A stretch of DNA of 64,000 nt from Butyriboletus loyo (Eukaryota > Basidiomycota > Agaricomycetes > Boletales > Boletaceae): assembly GCA_038093515.1 (NCBI GenBank), contig JBBPSI010000013.1, positions 1 through 64,000 of the forward strand. The letters are read 5' to 3'. Within the stretch, counting starts at the first letter, position 1. Each line of letters starts with the position of its first letter. The position numbers were made by a program, and so were the translations under genes. A model generated the notes under the pieces. It had not been told where the DNA came from. It did no database searches and was given only the letters and a program-made list of their open reading frames with translations. Positions 22,811-34,007 of this stretch are shown here, in pieces.

Positions 22811-25800
22811 TTACCATCTTGGCTCCCCAGCCGCCATCAATACGCTCTGCGTCCAGTTATATTCCCCAAATTGCTCCTCTTCTGGGAGAGTAACGTTCAA
22901 GTGACGGAATTGTGCATGGGCGTCATTGCAGGTCTCCCCCGGAAGACCACGGCGAAGAGGTGTATCAGGTCCTATCAATCTCTGCGAATTCGTCATACCA
23001 TTCTTAGTGGCATGTCCGACAGAAGTGGCACGGTCTTCCCCGTCATCTTTAATGCCTAACGCAAGCGAGATTGAAGACTCGTCAATCGCCGTATTCAATA
23101 CTGGCGGGTAGCTAAATCGGGACGACTGCGGAGCTGTAACCATAGAACCCGGAGAGGACTCGGGCGTAGAAGACGACCGTAAAGCAATCTCCTGTAATTT
23201 CACATGAGGACTGGCGACAACCGGCGACTGTGACGTAGGTGATGAAACGGGAGACTGAGAGTGTTTGGAAAAGAGCAGATGTAACGAGGGCTTCTTCAGT
23301 CGTCTTGCACGGGAAGCTACGGAAGCTGACCGGCCCTCTGCCGAGATAGAAGAAGAAAAAGAAATGGACGGAGTGGATTTACGATGTATGAGTGGAATTC
23401 GGGTGACACTCTCCCGTGGCCCGGGAAATTGGAACTGAGCTATCGAAGGGGGGGTTTGCGTGTGCCTCAAACTTGGAATTGGGAAGGGGATAGGTTCCAC
23501 AATGTCAGGGGAGTGAGGAGAGTTGGAGCATTGTTGTTCACCACATTCATCCACGAGCGCGAGTGGTTTGACCAGCTGCATAGGCGACCCTGACGGTAAC
23601 GAGGGAATGGACAAAGAATCAGTTGAACATGACAGGGAAGGTGGGGAGTGTGGGTTGGTTAACTTGAAATTCAAAGATGTGGGGGTGACTGGGCGGCAAC
23701 TTTGTGATATATGAGAAATAGACGAGCTATCGTCCGTTGTAGAAAACGATGATGGCGATGTCTCGGCGTCAAGTGGCATGTGAGAGGTTCCATCGTGACT
23801 ACTAACACGCAGTCCTGAAGGCTCGCAGGTCGACGATGAGGATGGAATAGGGGTCGACAAATCGACTGTAGGAAGGCTGGGGAGAGGACGGGCAAAGCGC
23901 TTGCTTTCGCTCGACGGTCTCGGGTGCGAAGCTACTTGGTTGGTGACCACAGTATCTTTGATCTTTGCATCCACTTCCGAAAAGCCAACGGAGGATTGTG
24001 CGGTTTCTCCTGAAATCACATCCAGGTCCAGGGCTTCCTTGCGTTGATGAACACCATTCCAGATATCCTGGCTTTCACATAGCGCTTGTAACAGGGATGG
24101 GTTCATACTCAAACTGGGACACAGTACGAGCAACAAGTTACTGAGCGGCATCTTCGTCTCTGAGCTCCTCTTAGCGGTGTGATTGATCAATTCCGTCACC
24201 GTCAAGAGTAAGTCACGGTTTTCCTGTGGCAAGCGAGATATGAGAGAGGAGAGAGCTTTGCGTAGCGATTCAGATGGGGGATGGGTTCCGCCAAAGTTTG
24301 GCATCCCAAGCGTCGAGAGTGAGGGGCGTTTGCGAAGTTCATGGATACTATTCGATGGGGGTGGATCCTGAATGTTATTGGTCAACCGCTCCGAGGTCAT
24401 AGCAGCCTCAAAGTAAGGCATTAATTGGTTTGTCAGGATCGGCTCAGGCACTCCAATGGATATCTCAGTTACAGGCAGCACCAAAAGTGAATCAAGTCAC
24501 TCACATTCTCGCAAGTAGGCCTTGAATACGGAAGCGACCGCATGAGGGTCCAAGTCTCCAGGGTTAGATTGCACGATATCAAAATCGGCCCCTGTATTCA
24601 GCGCAATCAATCTTAAATCCAGGCAACGAATCACGAACACTTACCAGTATCGAACTCTGCACGTAGCTTGGCTACATGGGATGAACGACCGCTGACACTA
24701 AAGCGAACAATGAGTATTTAGGACCTAGAAGGATACCTTCACACCACGTACCGGAAAAGCCCTTGTTCTTGGATACCCCACGCAAGAATATGCTCTGCAC
24801 ATCTGGTCACCAACGCAGGAACATGGCGACTGCCTAATGGCACTGGAGGCTGACTGCCTGCCTCCTCCCGTCCATAGTGCGCCACATGCTGCGAGTGGAT
24901 AATGCTCAGAATAGAATCTACGGCAGTCTCTGCCACGCAAGCCTTGAGATCTCTTCCAAAAACCAAACCGCCAACAACACTTCCCGAGGGTGATACACAA
25001 ATGGGACCTCGGAGGCATTTGCCGAGCTGCGGTCCCTCATAATCGGATAAAGATGATGCAGTGGAACTAACAGATGGTGTCTGTGGATTGTGGCGAACCT
25101 TCCTGCTGTGTCCGTGATGCATAAACTCTGAGTGGCTTGAACTTGTACGGGATACTGTTCCAGTGTGACCATTAAAGGATTCACCAAGCGGCGAAGCCAG
25201 AGGACTTGAAAACGAACTTTTCGAACCCCAAACCCTACCCATTCTCTCCACAGCACGTCGTGCAAGCCCAGCGGCAGGGGCAAAGCCTGACGTTATGCTG
25301 ATGGCTGTCTGACGAAATGATGGATGGGGAGAATGGGGTTGTGGCGGTGATGTAGTTCTTTGTGGAGGATCTGGGAGGTCTGGTAAAATTCGTTCGGCCC
25401 GCAAAGTAGCTGACAATTGATTCAGGGAGGAGATGGCGCTAACATGTCGCACTACAGCGTCCCTGGTAGTATCTGAAGGCAATGAAGACAAAGTCGTTGT
25501 CGCCATCTCCCCGGTGACAAGGCGCTCCAGTTCACATCCTTCCGATACCGATCTAGGAAGAGTGACTGTTATCGCCTCCAGACTCATCGTTGCGTTTGAG
25601 GTGGTGGGGCTAGAAACCATCAATGAAAGAGGTGGACCGAGATTGAGAGATTGGGACCTCCTATCTCGCAGTCGCAAAGATGAGGCTGGAGAAGTACGAC
25701 GTTTGGGCGCCTTTTCGTCATTGCTTGTCCCATCATCTTCCTCGGCCATGACGTACTCTGCGTCTGTGATCAGCGCACTGAGGCGCTTATTCACGGGTAC

Positions 25801-26682
25801 GATGGTATGCGTGGAATGTAGCGACTCTGCAAGCGAAATGGGGCGAGGCGTCCTGCTCCCTATAGTTGGGCGGATGGTATGGAGGCTCAAGGTGGAATCA
25901 CTTTTCCTACGAACATCCTTGGATTCTGACCTTTCAAGGTCTTTTCTCTCATTTTCCTTCAATGCGACCTGCTCCATATGTTCATCGCTCTTCCTCATGT
26001 AATCCAGTGCCGGTACGATGGGACTAGACGCCGTTATGGTGGAACTGCGTTTATCTATGTTGGTGTTGATTGGCGTGAGGAGGGAAGACGAAGGAGTCGG
26101 CTGTTGAGCGTGCTTGGGTGGTGGAGGCGGAGGTGGTAGACTTAGACCACTCATCGCAGGGGATGCAGGTGCAGACTTCTTATTGAAGACATGTTGCGCA
26201 AGCTGAAGGGTAAGCTGCTTTGTTCCCAGCTGACGCGGTACAGTACCCGTTGATCCATGCGATGTTTCGTCGATTTGTGGCTCCCTCCCCTTATCGAGTT
26301 CTTGGGATGATAGTACTAGAGTGTCTGACTTTTTCCGACGCCCGGTGAAAGCGCGTTTGAAAAGACTCCCGGTATTTGACGCCGAAACGCCCAAAGCAGA
26401 GGGAGCCGAGGATGGTGACAATGTGGTATTGACCTCAGGCCGGCTGACAACCTGACCCATCGAAGGCGTAGAAGAGGAAGAATGTAGATGGTGGTTGGAA
26501 GTAGGTCCACCAAAGATACTCTTGAACGTGGTGGAAGGGGGTGAAGTGAGTTGATCGGCGGTTGGGATGCCCGAATGAGATGGGGGTATTGCAGGTGGCA
26601 ACATGGACGAAGCAGGTGACCAAGAAAACGAGGGCGAAGGCAAGGCCGGAAACGTGGAGAATGATTGCTTGTTCTGGACCAT
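22811..26682 (-). CDS. Large RhoGAP-domain protein
   Basis: About 1,200 residues. The N-terminal 590 residues are serine/proline-rich with a polyproline run (SLPPPPPPPKHAQQ). The RhoGAP domain spans about 600-880: ETAVDSILSIIHS and the arginine-finger region GLFRVSGRSSHVAKLRAEFD, interrupted by an intron after GLFR, then NPGDLDPHAVASVFKAYLRE, LPEPILTNQLMPYFEAA and MPLSNLLLVLCPSLSMNPSL with its NLxxVxxPSL motif. A further low-complexity tail ends AAGEPRW. It should accelerate GTP hydrolysis by a Rho/Rac/Cdc42-type GTPase; the partner is not known. The first ATG in the long exon is at 26682; the frame is open upstream (as far as the codons before SVPENYRFNQEY), so an additional 5' exon near 26760 is likely. 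It lies on the opposite strand from CDC24, separated by the GH63 gene. Confidence 0.85.
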
Positions 26683-27677
26683 GAGGTACTCCTGGTTGAA
26701 CCGGTAATTTTCTGGCACGGAGAGGGCGCAGCTAGGCAGATCGAGCCAAGCAAGATATGAACTCGATGATCACCTGAATGAGATAGTTACGGTGCTATAG
26801 CGGAAAGGTGCGTTAAAGCCGTCAGCTCGAATCCTGGCAAAGGAAGGTGGACTAGGGAATGCAATGCAGAGACAGCGAGGCTACGAACGTGCAGGACCGG
26901 TCACGAATGGCAAGCGAACTCACCATGCAGATCCTGAGAGCAAAATGCAACGGAACCGTTGGTTACAATGTCACGGTGATACTAGATGATCAATCAAGAC
27001 CATCCACTGCCTCTGCGACGGGCCCCACCACTATTCGGCTGGCACGGAAGAGAATGAAGGAACGGAAACGTGCACGCGGTGCTGCCCGTCGTGTGGGATC
27101 GAAGTGCAATGGGGTATCCTTGCCACAACACCAATTTTGGACGGCACATCAAACGTTATTTTGGATAATAAATAATTAGCATGACAGCAGGACCCAAAAA
27201 CGTTAAACCACTTTCACTGTTATGAGTTTTTTTTACTGGACAAATAGCACCATTCCTAATCCAGAAAAAATATCTCAGTCCCAACCGTGCATCCAGTGCA
27301 CCTCTGACTTGGTGCTTGCTGGGGCTTAGATGAGCCGACAGCCCTCCCCCCTCGCAGCTTGGAAAATGGTTGGCAGTTTCCGAGGCCACCGTTTGTTCAG
27401 TTCAAGTCGAGCAAGGATCTAAGGTGACCTCTGCAGTAAGCCGGATCAGGAATTGTGTGATCCGGATTACTCTATTTGTTCAATTTTGCTGTACTGTATC
27501 GGGAAGTTCAAACTCAGACCAGGTTTTCGAACCCAGACTAGGAACCTCATGGCCTACCGCCATTAAGCCGAGTGGCGCAAGAGAGGTCTAACGCTTTGGA
27601 TCTACAGTAGCTGTAAAATAATTATGCATATTATGTATATGACGGGCTCTCAGGTCCACGGTTAGGAATGCTCTATA
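26683..27677. other. Intergenic region, RhoGAP promoter and carrier 3' end
   Basis: No supported gene. A splice acceptor (CATTCAG near 26772 on the minus strand) suggests a 5' leader exon of the RhoGAP gene. Around 27522-27570 there are A-box-like and B-box-like elements on the minus strand that do not fold as a tRNA. Confidence 0.4.
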
Positions 27678-28972
27678 TCATGACGGTGCAATAAGAAGTT
27701 CTTTCACCAACTCGTAGGTGAAAAAGGACATTGCTATGCTAGGCGCGACTTTCACTGTAATCCGGTTGTTGAGCCTTGCATCGGCAGGCATGTTCCGATA
27801 ATAAATGATGGACTCACGTAAATTGGGCCAGATACCACGATATAGCCCACCGAGCCCTTCAGTGCGGATGATTGTCCCCAACGCATCTATGGCTCCATTG
27901 TATCGATATCCCATCCCTCCAGCCGACATGCCCACAACTTGCATCTTCCTTCTCAGGACGTCAAATGGGAACGTCAACGTTTGCGAAATGGACCCTAAAG
28001 AACATGCACGTTGAGCACAGCAGAAAACCAGTACGAATGATTCCATACCAGCTAGAGCACCGCATATCAATTTCTTAGTAACACTACTTTGACCCGGTGG
28101 CGTGATGATACCACGCAGGGCCTCATATGTTGCGAAGTTGATCCCAACGTACGGAGCAACGCCCATTGCTGTTGTAAGAATCCCACGATACAATCCACGG
28201 ACACCGCCTTCTTCACGCATGATTTTGAGAGTCATACCAGACACAGATAGATCAACTTTTGAGTAATGTGCTTTCGGGGTAAAGTTCGATGCACCAGAGG
28301 TAGAGGATGAGGCGGAGTCCGCGGATGCCGCTAAAAGCGACTGGTTCTGGACAGATATACTGGTCGTGGCGATAGATAAACGAGAACGCACAAGGTCTAG
28401 AGGGTATGTCGAACCTAAAATCGAGTCTGAACGTCAGTGTGAAGGAGAACAAGATGATTTCGCACAGACTGATGTGATGCCAGCTAATGCACCACTAATC
28501 AACCGTGTCGGGGTATCAAGCTCCTTAGATCCATTACCGGTGAAAAGCTATGTGTGATTTTAGTTGTCGAGCCGCTGGGAAGAGGTGAACCTTTGTTAAC
28601 CAACCTTTTTGAGCAGCTCATAGGTCGTGAATTGTACGGCACTATAAGGCACTATTCGCAGGCAGTTGATTCCATTTCCTCGCATGAATCCTGCAAAACC
28701 TTCTTCCTTCCACATTCTCACAAGACTGCGCCAGACTCCCTTGTATTGGCTATCGGAACTACGCGGCTGCACTTGTCTAAAGATTTTCACAAGGTTGTCG
28801 TCAAAAAGCAGGACGCATACAGACGTAGGGGCATTGCTTACTGTATAATCTTCAGCCTTTCTAGTGGACTCACAACAGTCCGAGATGTGGCACCTGCAAC
28901 GCCTCCAGCAACGAAGTAACATAGCAGCTCGGGTGACCAAAACCCATTTTTTTGCGAGTTGACCTCTGCCAT
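27678..28972 (-). CDS. Mitochondrial carrier, YPR011C-like
   Basis: A member of the SLC25 family with three repeats, each with a Px[DE]xx[KR] signature and transmembrane helix pairs. The first repeat has LLCYFVAGGVAGATSRTVVS and SPLERLKIIQ, then YKGVWRSLVRMWKEEGFAGF and MRGNGINCLRIVPYSAVQF. The second repeat includes REEGGVRGLYRGILTTAMG and VAPYVGINFATYEALRG. The third has SISQTLTFPFDVLRRKMQVV and RTEGLGGLYRGIWPN. The motifs resemble yeast YPR011C, reported to exchange adenosine 5'-phosphosulfate and PAPS, and the SLC25A42/A24 group. Substrate assignment is inference. Several introns, including one inside the third repeat just before SISQ. The start MAEVNSQKNGFWSPE matches the short N-terminus of the family. 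Confidence 0.85.
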
Positions 28973-29518
28973 ACCACGAAGACTTGCGCCTTGCGTCGGT
29001 GCGGTTCGAGGTTGAGTGCTAAATGTCAAATGGGTAGTCGCAAAGCAACAAGCACAGGATTCAATGAAATAGTAAAACAAGCTAGAATCGTATGTATACT
29101 TTGGGTTAGATTAATCAAACAACGCATGCACACGCATAGAATTCAGATCGAATGGTTATTGATTAGACTTTCCTACGAGTTCACTGGTATATGCATTGGT
29201 TAAACAATTGTCTTCAATATATGCAGCGACCTTGAGACGTAACAAAAAATAAAATAAAATAAAATAAAATAATATTATCACTTTGGCTGCTGCGCCCCAT
29301 AATCACGGGGAACACGTCTCAGTGGAAATAGTCACTCCCCCAAAGTACAAAGAAGCTCGCCGTTTCTGCTTGGCATTTCTGAGTTATTCAATGTAAATCC
29401 AAAACAGTAGTGCAGTACATGGTGCCCGTATGTACACGCGCCATCTACTAGGAAGTGACTCGGGGAATCATCACCCCGAGGTTCAGCAAAAAAACTCTGA
29501 ACAAATGTTACCATAGGC
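28973..29518. other. Intergenic region with short tandem repeat
   Basis: This contains the carrier gene promoter and the 3' untranslated end of the CDK8 gene. A TAAAA pentamer repeat of about five units lies at 29244-29272. Nothing else is seen. Confidence 0.5.
29244..29272 (+). repeat. (TAAAA)n simple repeat
   Basis: About five consecutive TAAAA pentamers, in an AT-rich intergenic stretch. Confidence 0.85.
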
Positions 29519-31281
29519 TCATCCAAGTCTAGCTTTTTTCCTGGAAGACCCGCCTTGGACTGTGGTGTAACCTTGCATAGCTCCAGCCCCAGCACTAACG
29601 CTTGCGAAACTGGTGGTGCTACCGGGCTTAGATTGCTGTGACAGATGCTGGCCTTGTCCATGTCCGTGTGCTGTTGGACCTTGTGGTTGTGTATGAGGCT
29701 GCGTTGGCGCAGGAACGCCCATCATCGAGGGTGCCTCATCTTGAGTGATTCGTCGTTGAGGTGGAATTTGGTGAGCTGGCACGTATTGGAATACGCTGTA
29801 AGTTATCAGAAGGGAAGGATATGAGCACCAAGTGACGAGAGGAAAGGAAGGGACGTTGGTTCGACTAACTTCCGTGTGGGCCGAGGATCTTCCTGGAACC
29901 ACCTATGGCCAAGGGCCTCTTTTGCAGTCAATCGTTTGTCAGGATCATATGCGAATAGCTGACGGAGTAAGTCGTGCCCTTGTTGCGATCGAATGCGTGA
30001 CTGGCACCACTCTGCAAGGCGGTTTTGATATCTTGAAGATGGATGAAGTCAGTTCAATTTGCCCAACCGCTTGTTCGTCCACATACGTATCAAGTCGTTT
30101 CATATTCTGGTATTCGGGCGTATTGCAAACACCAGGCCAGTCCTTTTCTTTAAATAAAGATGGGTCAAAGACAAGATTCTTGTCCGGCACGAAAATTTTC
30201 TTTACCATCTGGTGTGCCAAGAACCTCGAAGATCTTAAGAAGCTGATCTCTCTGGAATGGAACATTCTTTTTCGAATCCAACTTTGCCTCTTCGCCCTTG
30301 AATATTGGTCGCAAACTTGCAAGTTCTGCGAAAACGCAGCCGACCGCCCAGCAATCAATCGCCTTATTATAATGCTTTGCACCCATGAGCAGCTCGGGGG
30401 CACGGTACCATATTGTGACAACAACCTTGTCACCTGCAAAAAGGGGTTGTAAGGGATTGTGAATCAGACGAGCGAGACCGAGATCCCCAATCTTCACAGT
30501 TCCTGAAGCAGTAATGAGTATATTGGCGGGCTTGAGGTCCCTGTGCAGAATATGCGTGGAATGTAAGTAGACAAGGCCGTTCAGAAGTTGGTAAACCAAG
30601 GACTTGAGAACTTGAGATTGGATCTGGATGCGAAGGGTTTGAGAGTAATGATGGATGACTTGCTGTGATTAAGATACATCATTAGGTCAAGCTTAACATC
30701 TTGCTTGGTACGTACCAGAAAGTCATGCTCGGCATAATCGAAGACCATATAGATAGATTTATCCTCCAAAATGACTTCCTTGAGGGCAACGACATTTTCA
30801 TGAGATATTTCTCTGTTGAGCTGTCAACAGTTTGTCTGAGTGCTCGCAGTTGTCATAAACAAAGTATGGTGGAGCCTACCGCAATCTCTCGAATAGCGCT
30901 CTGACTGATGCCAGTATACGTCACGACGTCTCCTTCTTTGTCTGGCTTGAACTTTTTGATCGCGTACATGACGCTCTCAGAGTCAATGCTCTGTGCCTTG
31001 TAGACCCTGCCATACGTTCCTGAGGATATGAACCCAAGGATGTTGTACTTGGATGTGACGGTCCGATGCGCGGCATCCCTCTTGTTTCGGTAAATCCTCA
31101 TGGGATCAGTCTGTAGGAGTGTGTGGGACCGCTCATCCAACATCCGTGATGACTGTCCGTGATCGAAGTCAAAGCTGGAAGAGTGTGAGTTATACCTAGC
31201 ATTCAAAATCGAGAGTTCGAACGTCGATTGAATGAAGTTCTTTTGTGGCCTCTCCAGGCTTCTTCGGATGGCGGAGGTCAT
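29519..31281 (-). CDS. SSN3: Cyclin-dependent kinase 8 (Mediator kinase Srb10/Ssn3)
   Basis: The catalytic subunit of the Mediator kinase module, acting with cyclin C on RNA polymerase II transcription. An N-terminal extension is followed by the glycine loop [20 protein letters not shown]-type lysine in [12 protein letters not shown], the C-helix SQSAIREIA (position of the PSTAIRE/SMSACRE motif), [22 protein letters not shown] and [22 protein letters not shown] in place of DFG and TIWYRAPE are typical of fungal Cdk8. The lobe ends with [20 protein letters not shown]. The C-terminal tail [20 protein letters not shown] leads into a Q/P-rich stretch ending SSRKKARLG, as in other fungal Cdk8 proteins. 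About nine introns. The start [13 protein letters not shown] is the first ATG after a GC-poor leader. Confidence 0.93.
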
Positions 31282-31716
31282 AACAGGTATATAATCATAT
31301 CAAGTATCGTTGATGGCAGTTTTAGCGAAAACTAGATATATATATAACGAGCATCCGACAAATTACAACCAAGAATGCAATGAGTGGTATCTAACGTTCC
31401 TGCGCTGGCGGGAAAAAGCTAATCAACAGAAGTGATGTCAACATGAACGACTGTAAAGTCGTGCATCTGAGCAATGCTTATTCGTGCGTGGTAACTGCGT
31501 TCCCAGTTGCCTGGATGTAGTTCGGCGGGGGACCCTCACTAACTGCAATGGAGCTGCTATCAGCTGTCATCATACTCTGACCACGTCGCGAACTCGCGAG
31601 TTTGGGAAATTCGGCGGACAGTGGCAAGCCCCCTCTAGGTGCTTCAGGAAGGGGCCTCTGTCCGAAACCCTGTGCGTAGAAGCGTGTTCAACATCCTTGT
31701 AGTAGACCAGGCGAGA
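31282..31716. promoter_or_regulatory. CDK8 promoter region
   Basis: 435 bp between the CDK8 start and the stop of the upstream membrane-protein gene. A TATATATATAA tract lies near 31338. No gene. Confidence 0.4.
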
Positions 31717-33405
31717 TCAACGCACATCGTCTACTGGAGACTGGGTTGGTGAATTCGCCGTGTCAATGACACCTCGGGAGTCGAGAGAGCCGGAGGGTAC
31801 GGGATAAGCACCGTGATATTGCGCTGCATCGTTGTTGGCTGGCTGCTGGGCCCTTCCAGCAAGGGCCTGGATCGATGTATCATTTCTCAATAGACTCGCG
31901 TTGCTCCTGGTCTCCAGGGACGAAGAAAAGCCAGTCGGAGCCATCGTGGCAGTCTCTGTATGTTGTTGTTGGGGAGTATAAATTCGGTAAAGGTCATTTT
32001 GAGAGGCCAGAGCAGCTTTCCAACGCCGGTAGAAAAAGATGGCAGCTCCTGCACCTAGAACTGCAGCTACGACTGCAACAACTATGCCGGCAATCGCCCC
32101 TGAATTGAGTTTGCTAGTAATGAAGTCAGCTGCCGCATTTACCACGTTTCTGCGTTGCTTACTTCTGCGAGATACTGCCACTACTGCATTAATATGACGG
32201 AGAAACATTCACGAGTACAAAGAGCATACCTCGTGGAGTTACCCAAACTTGGGCTCGGTGAGGAAGTGGTACTAGAACTACAGCTTGGTCAGCATGGCGA
32301 GTGAAAGGCGGAATTCATGGCAAAGTACTTGGCTATAGTCCACAACTGCGCATAATCGACACTGAGGGATTGCCCGCTACTGCCAGGGAGGTTGGTAAGA
32401 ACGAGCTGATGCGAACCGGAGCCAAGATTGTCGGCATGGTAAATCACGACCTCGTAGTTAGTAGGGGAAGCGTTTGTTGCATTATACTTGATAGCGTTGC
32501 CACCATCCAATTGGGCCGAGTAGGGTCCGTTGGAAGGCCCTGACGTCCCAAAAATGGTCACAGCCTCGCCTGATAAATTTGTCAGAGTAGTGCAACGATG
32601 TTCTGAACGATGAGCATGCCCTGTATGGTGCATAAGTCACTGATGATAGATTCGAATGAATAGAAACCCACTGTGAATGCGAATATGACACTCGCATCGT
32701 ATGTTTCCGTGACACTAAGACAATGGGGGCGGTGAATTCGGTGAAACGGGCCAGATGTCATCACTTACTGGCCAGTACCGTTATTGAACAATTTGAAGTC
32801 GATGGTGCTGGAAGTGGTGTCCCAAGCTGGCGCTTGGTATTGGAAGCGGGAATCCGTGTCTTGAACCGCTTCAGCAACCAACTGGTCGTCCGTACTCCCA
32901 ACTTCTGATTGCCATACAATCTACGGGACGTTAGGTATTTAATGGCGCAACAAGGGACTTTGACTGACCATGTCAATGTCCACGTAAAGACTTCCACTTC
33001 CGGTTGCAGTATTTGTCAATGTTACAGTATGTATCGTCTGGCTGAGCGATGTGTTGAAAAGTGACTCTTGGAATAAATTGGTTGCGGAGTTGCCGTTCAG
33101 ACCCGAGTAGGTTGCGCTGTCTACTTGAACAGTGTAACTCCCATGATTTGTCCGCTTGGCCCCATAAATCCAGATGGCAGTGCCGTTGAAGCTGAACGTT
33201 GCCAAGCCGCCCGTTACATTGTTTGTTGTAAATGTACCAAGATAATAGCTTTCAAGGGAATGAATGACAATGTTCAGTGACAATATGATACACAAAAAGC
33301 ACACTTGGTGGCGAGCGGATCGTCTTGGGCTGTACCAGGAAGCCAGGTGTTGTCATACAGGATTAGGGGGGACTTGTCGTCGATGACTGTAGTGAGCAAG
33401 GGCAT
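31717..33405 (-). CDS. Membrane protein with two homologous beta-rich modules
   Basis: The N-terminus MPLLTTVIDDKSPLILYDNT has no clear signal peptide. Two related extracellular-type modules follow. Module 1 has TFSFNGTAIWIYGAKRTNHG, SYTVQVDSATY, HTVTLTNTATGSGSLYVDID; module 2 has FAFTGEAVTIFGTSGPSNG, PYSAQLDGG and HQLVLTNLPGSSGQSLSVDY. Both share the pattern FxFxG...YG...GxYxxxxD...HxxxLTN...SLxVD and aromatic endings. Several N-glycosylation sequons (NVT, NGT, NAT, NTS) are present. One transmembrane segment follows, SGAIAGIVVAVVAAVLGAGA, then a basic stop-transfer FFYRRW and a cytoplasmic Ser/Gln-rich tail. Such two-module single-pass proteins are frequent in Agaricomycetes. Function unknown; carbohydrate binding at the cell surface is only a guess. 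Introns interrupt each module. Confidence 0.75.
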
Positions 33406-33527
33406 CCTGGTCACGACGACGATGGGGGGTAAGGTTGTAAAGAGGGAATCGCGCAGGGCTGTGGCCTTGTGATCATATCGGTTTCTACACTCTCAGCCGA
33501 TGGATGCAACCGGGGAAACAAACGGGG

Positions 33528-33883
33528 TCTGGTGGCTTAGTGGATATGCCACCTTCCCTGGTCTGTCTTTGCGGCAGATGCCGGCCCATGTCACAAGTCA
33601 CGGATTCAATTCCCACACCAACCACTGGGGGGTTTTAGTGGGTAGTGCGTGACATCCCGCAGTACTCGGCTCCTCACATGATGTCTCCGTAAATGGATTT
33701 CCTTCTGGAGAGTGGCGTTGTTATTCCCGGACCGCGTTTCACACCACCGCTATTGCATACTGAATTGAGCCTGAGTGCCTCTTCAGCGGCGGGATACGCG
33801 CCTTGTGCCGTGTGTACTGGAACAAGTCTAGGCGGTTGCCGTACACCGTTGTGCCTCTCAAAAAAGAAAAAAAAAGAAGAAAA
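33528..33883 (+). mobile_element. tRNA-derived SINE with A-box, B-box and A-rich tail
   Basis: An RNA polymerase III A-box TGGCTTAGTGG lies at 33533-33543 and a B-box GGATTCAATTC at 33602-33612, with spacing acceptable for a tRNA-derived head. About 250 bp of non-tRNA body follow and end in an A-rich tail (33860-33883). Imperfect flanking repeats AAACAAACGGGG (33516-33527) and AAACACACGGGT (33881-33892) match at 10 of 12 positions, consistent with a target-site duplication. It sits between the divergent membrane-protein gene and CDC6. Confidence 0.7.
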
Positions 33884-33946
33884 CACACGGGTGGTGCTGT
33901 TGGTAACATTTATTAATCAAGGCGTGGGAATGCCCAAATGATCGAG

Positions 33947-33963
33947 ACGCGTTGTTGACGCGT
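33947..33963 (+). promoter_or_regulatory. Two MluI cell-cycle boxes (MCB) upstream of CDC6
   Basis: ACGCGT occurs at 33947-33952 and again at 33958-33963, 11 bp apart (one helical turn) and 45 bp before the CDC6 start. MCB elements bind MBF (Mbp1/Swi6, Cdc10-Res in fission yeast), which drives G1/S transcription of CDC6/cdc18. The sites are seen directly; binding is inferred. Confidence 0.7.
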
Positions 33964-34007
33964 CGTTGACAATCACTACCTTTCCTTCCGCGACCTCAAC
34001 TCCTCCA

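Noticed and set aside
25433..26002. 189-codon plus-strand open frame
   Set aside because: Antisense shadow of the low-complexity Ser/Pro-rich N-terminus of the RhoGAP gene.
26795..26870. tRNA-like stretch with CTCGAATCC
   Set aside because: T-arm loop has eight bases and the acceptor ends do not pair; it lies in the likely leader of the RhoGAP gene.
27515..27600. Possible tRNA gene or SINE head on the minus strand (GGCTTAATGG and GGGTTCGAAAACC)
   Set aside because: A-box and B-box-like stretches are present, but the T-loop would be nine bases and neither acceptor nor anticodon stem pairs. At best a decayed tRNA-like fragment.
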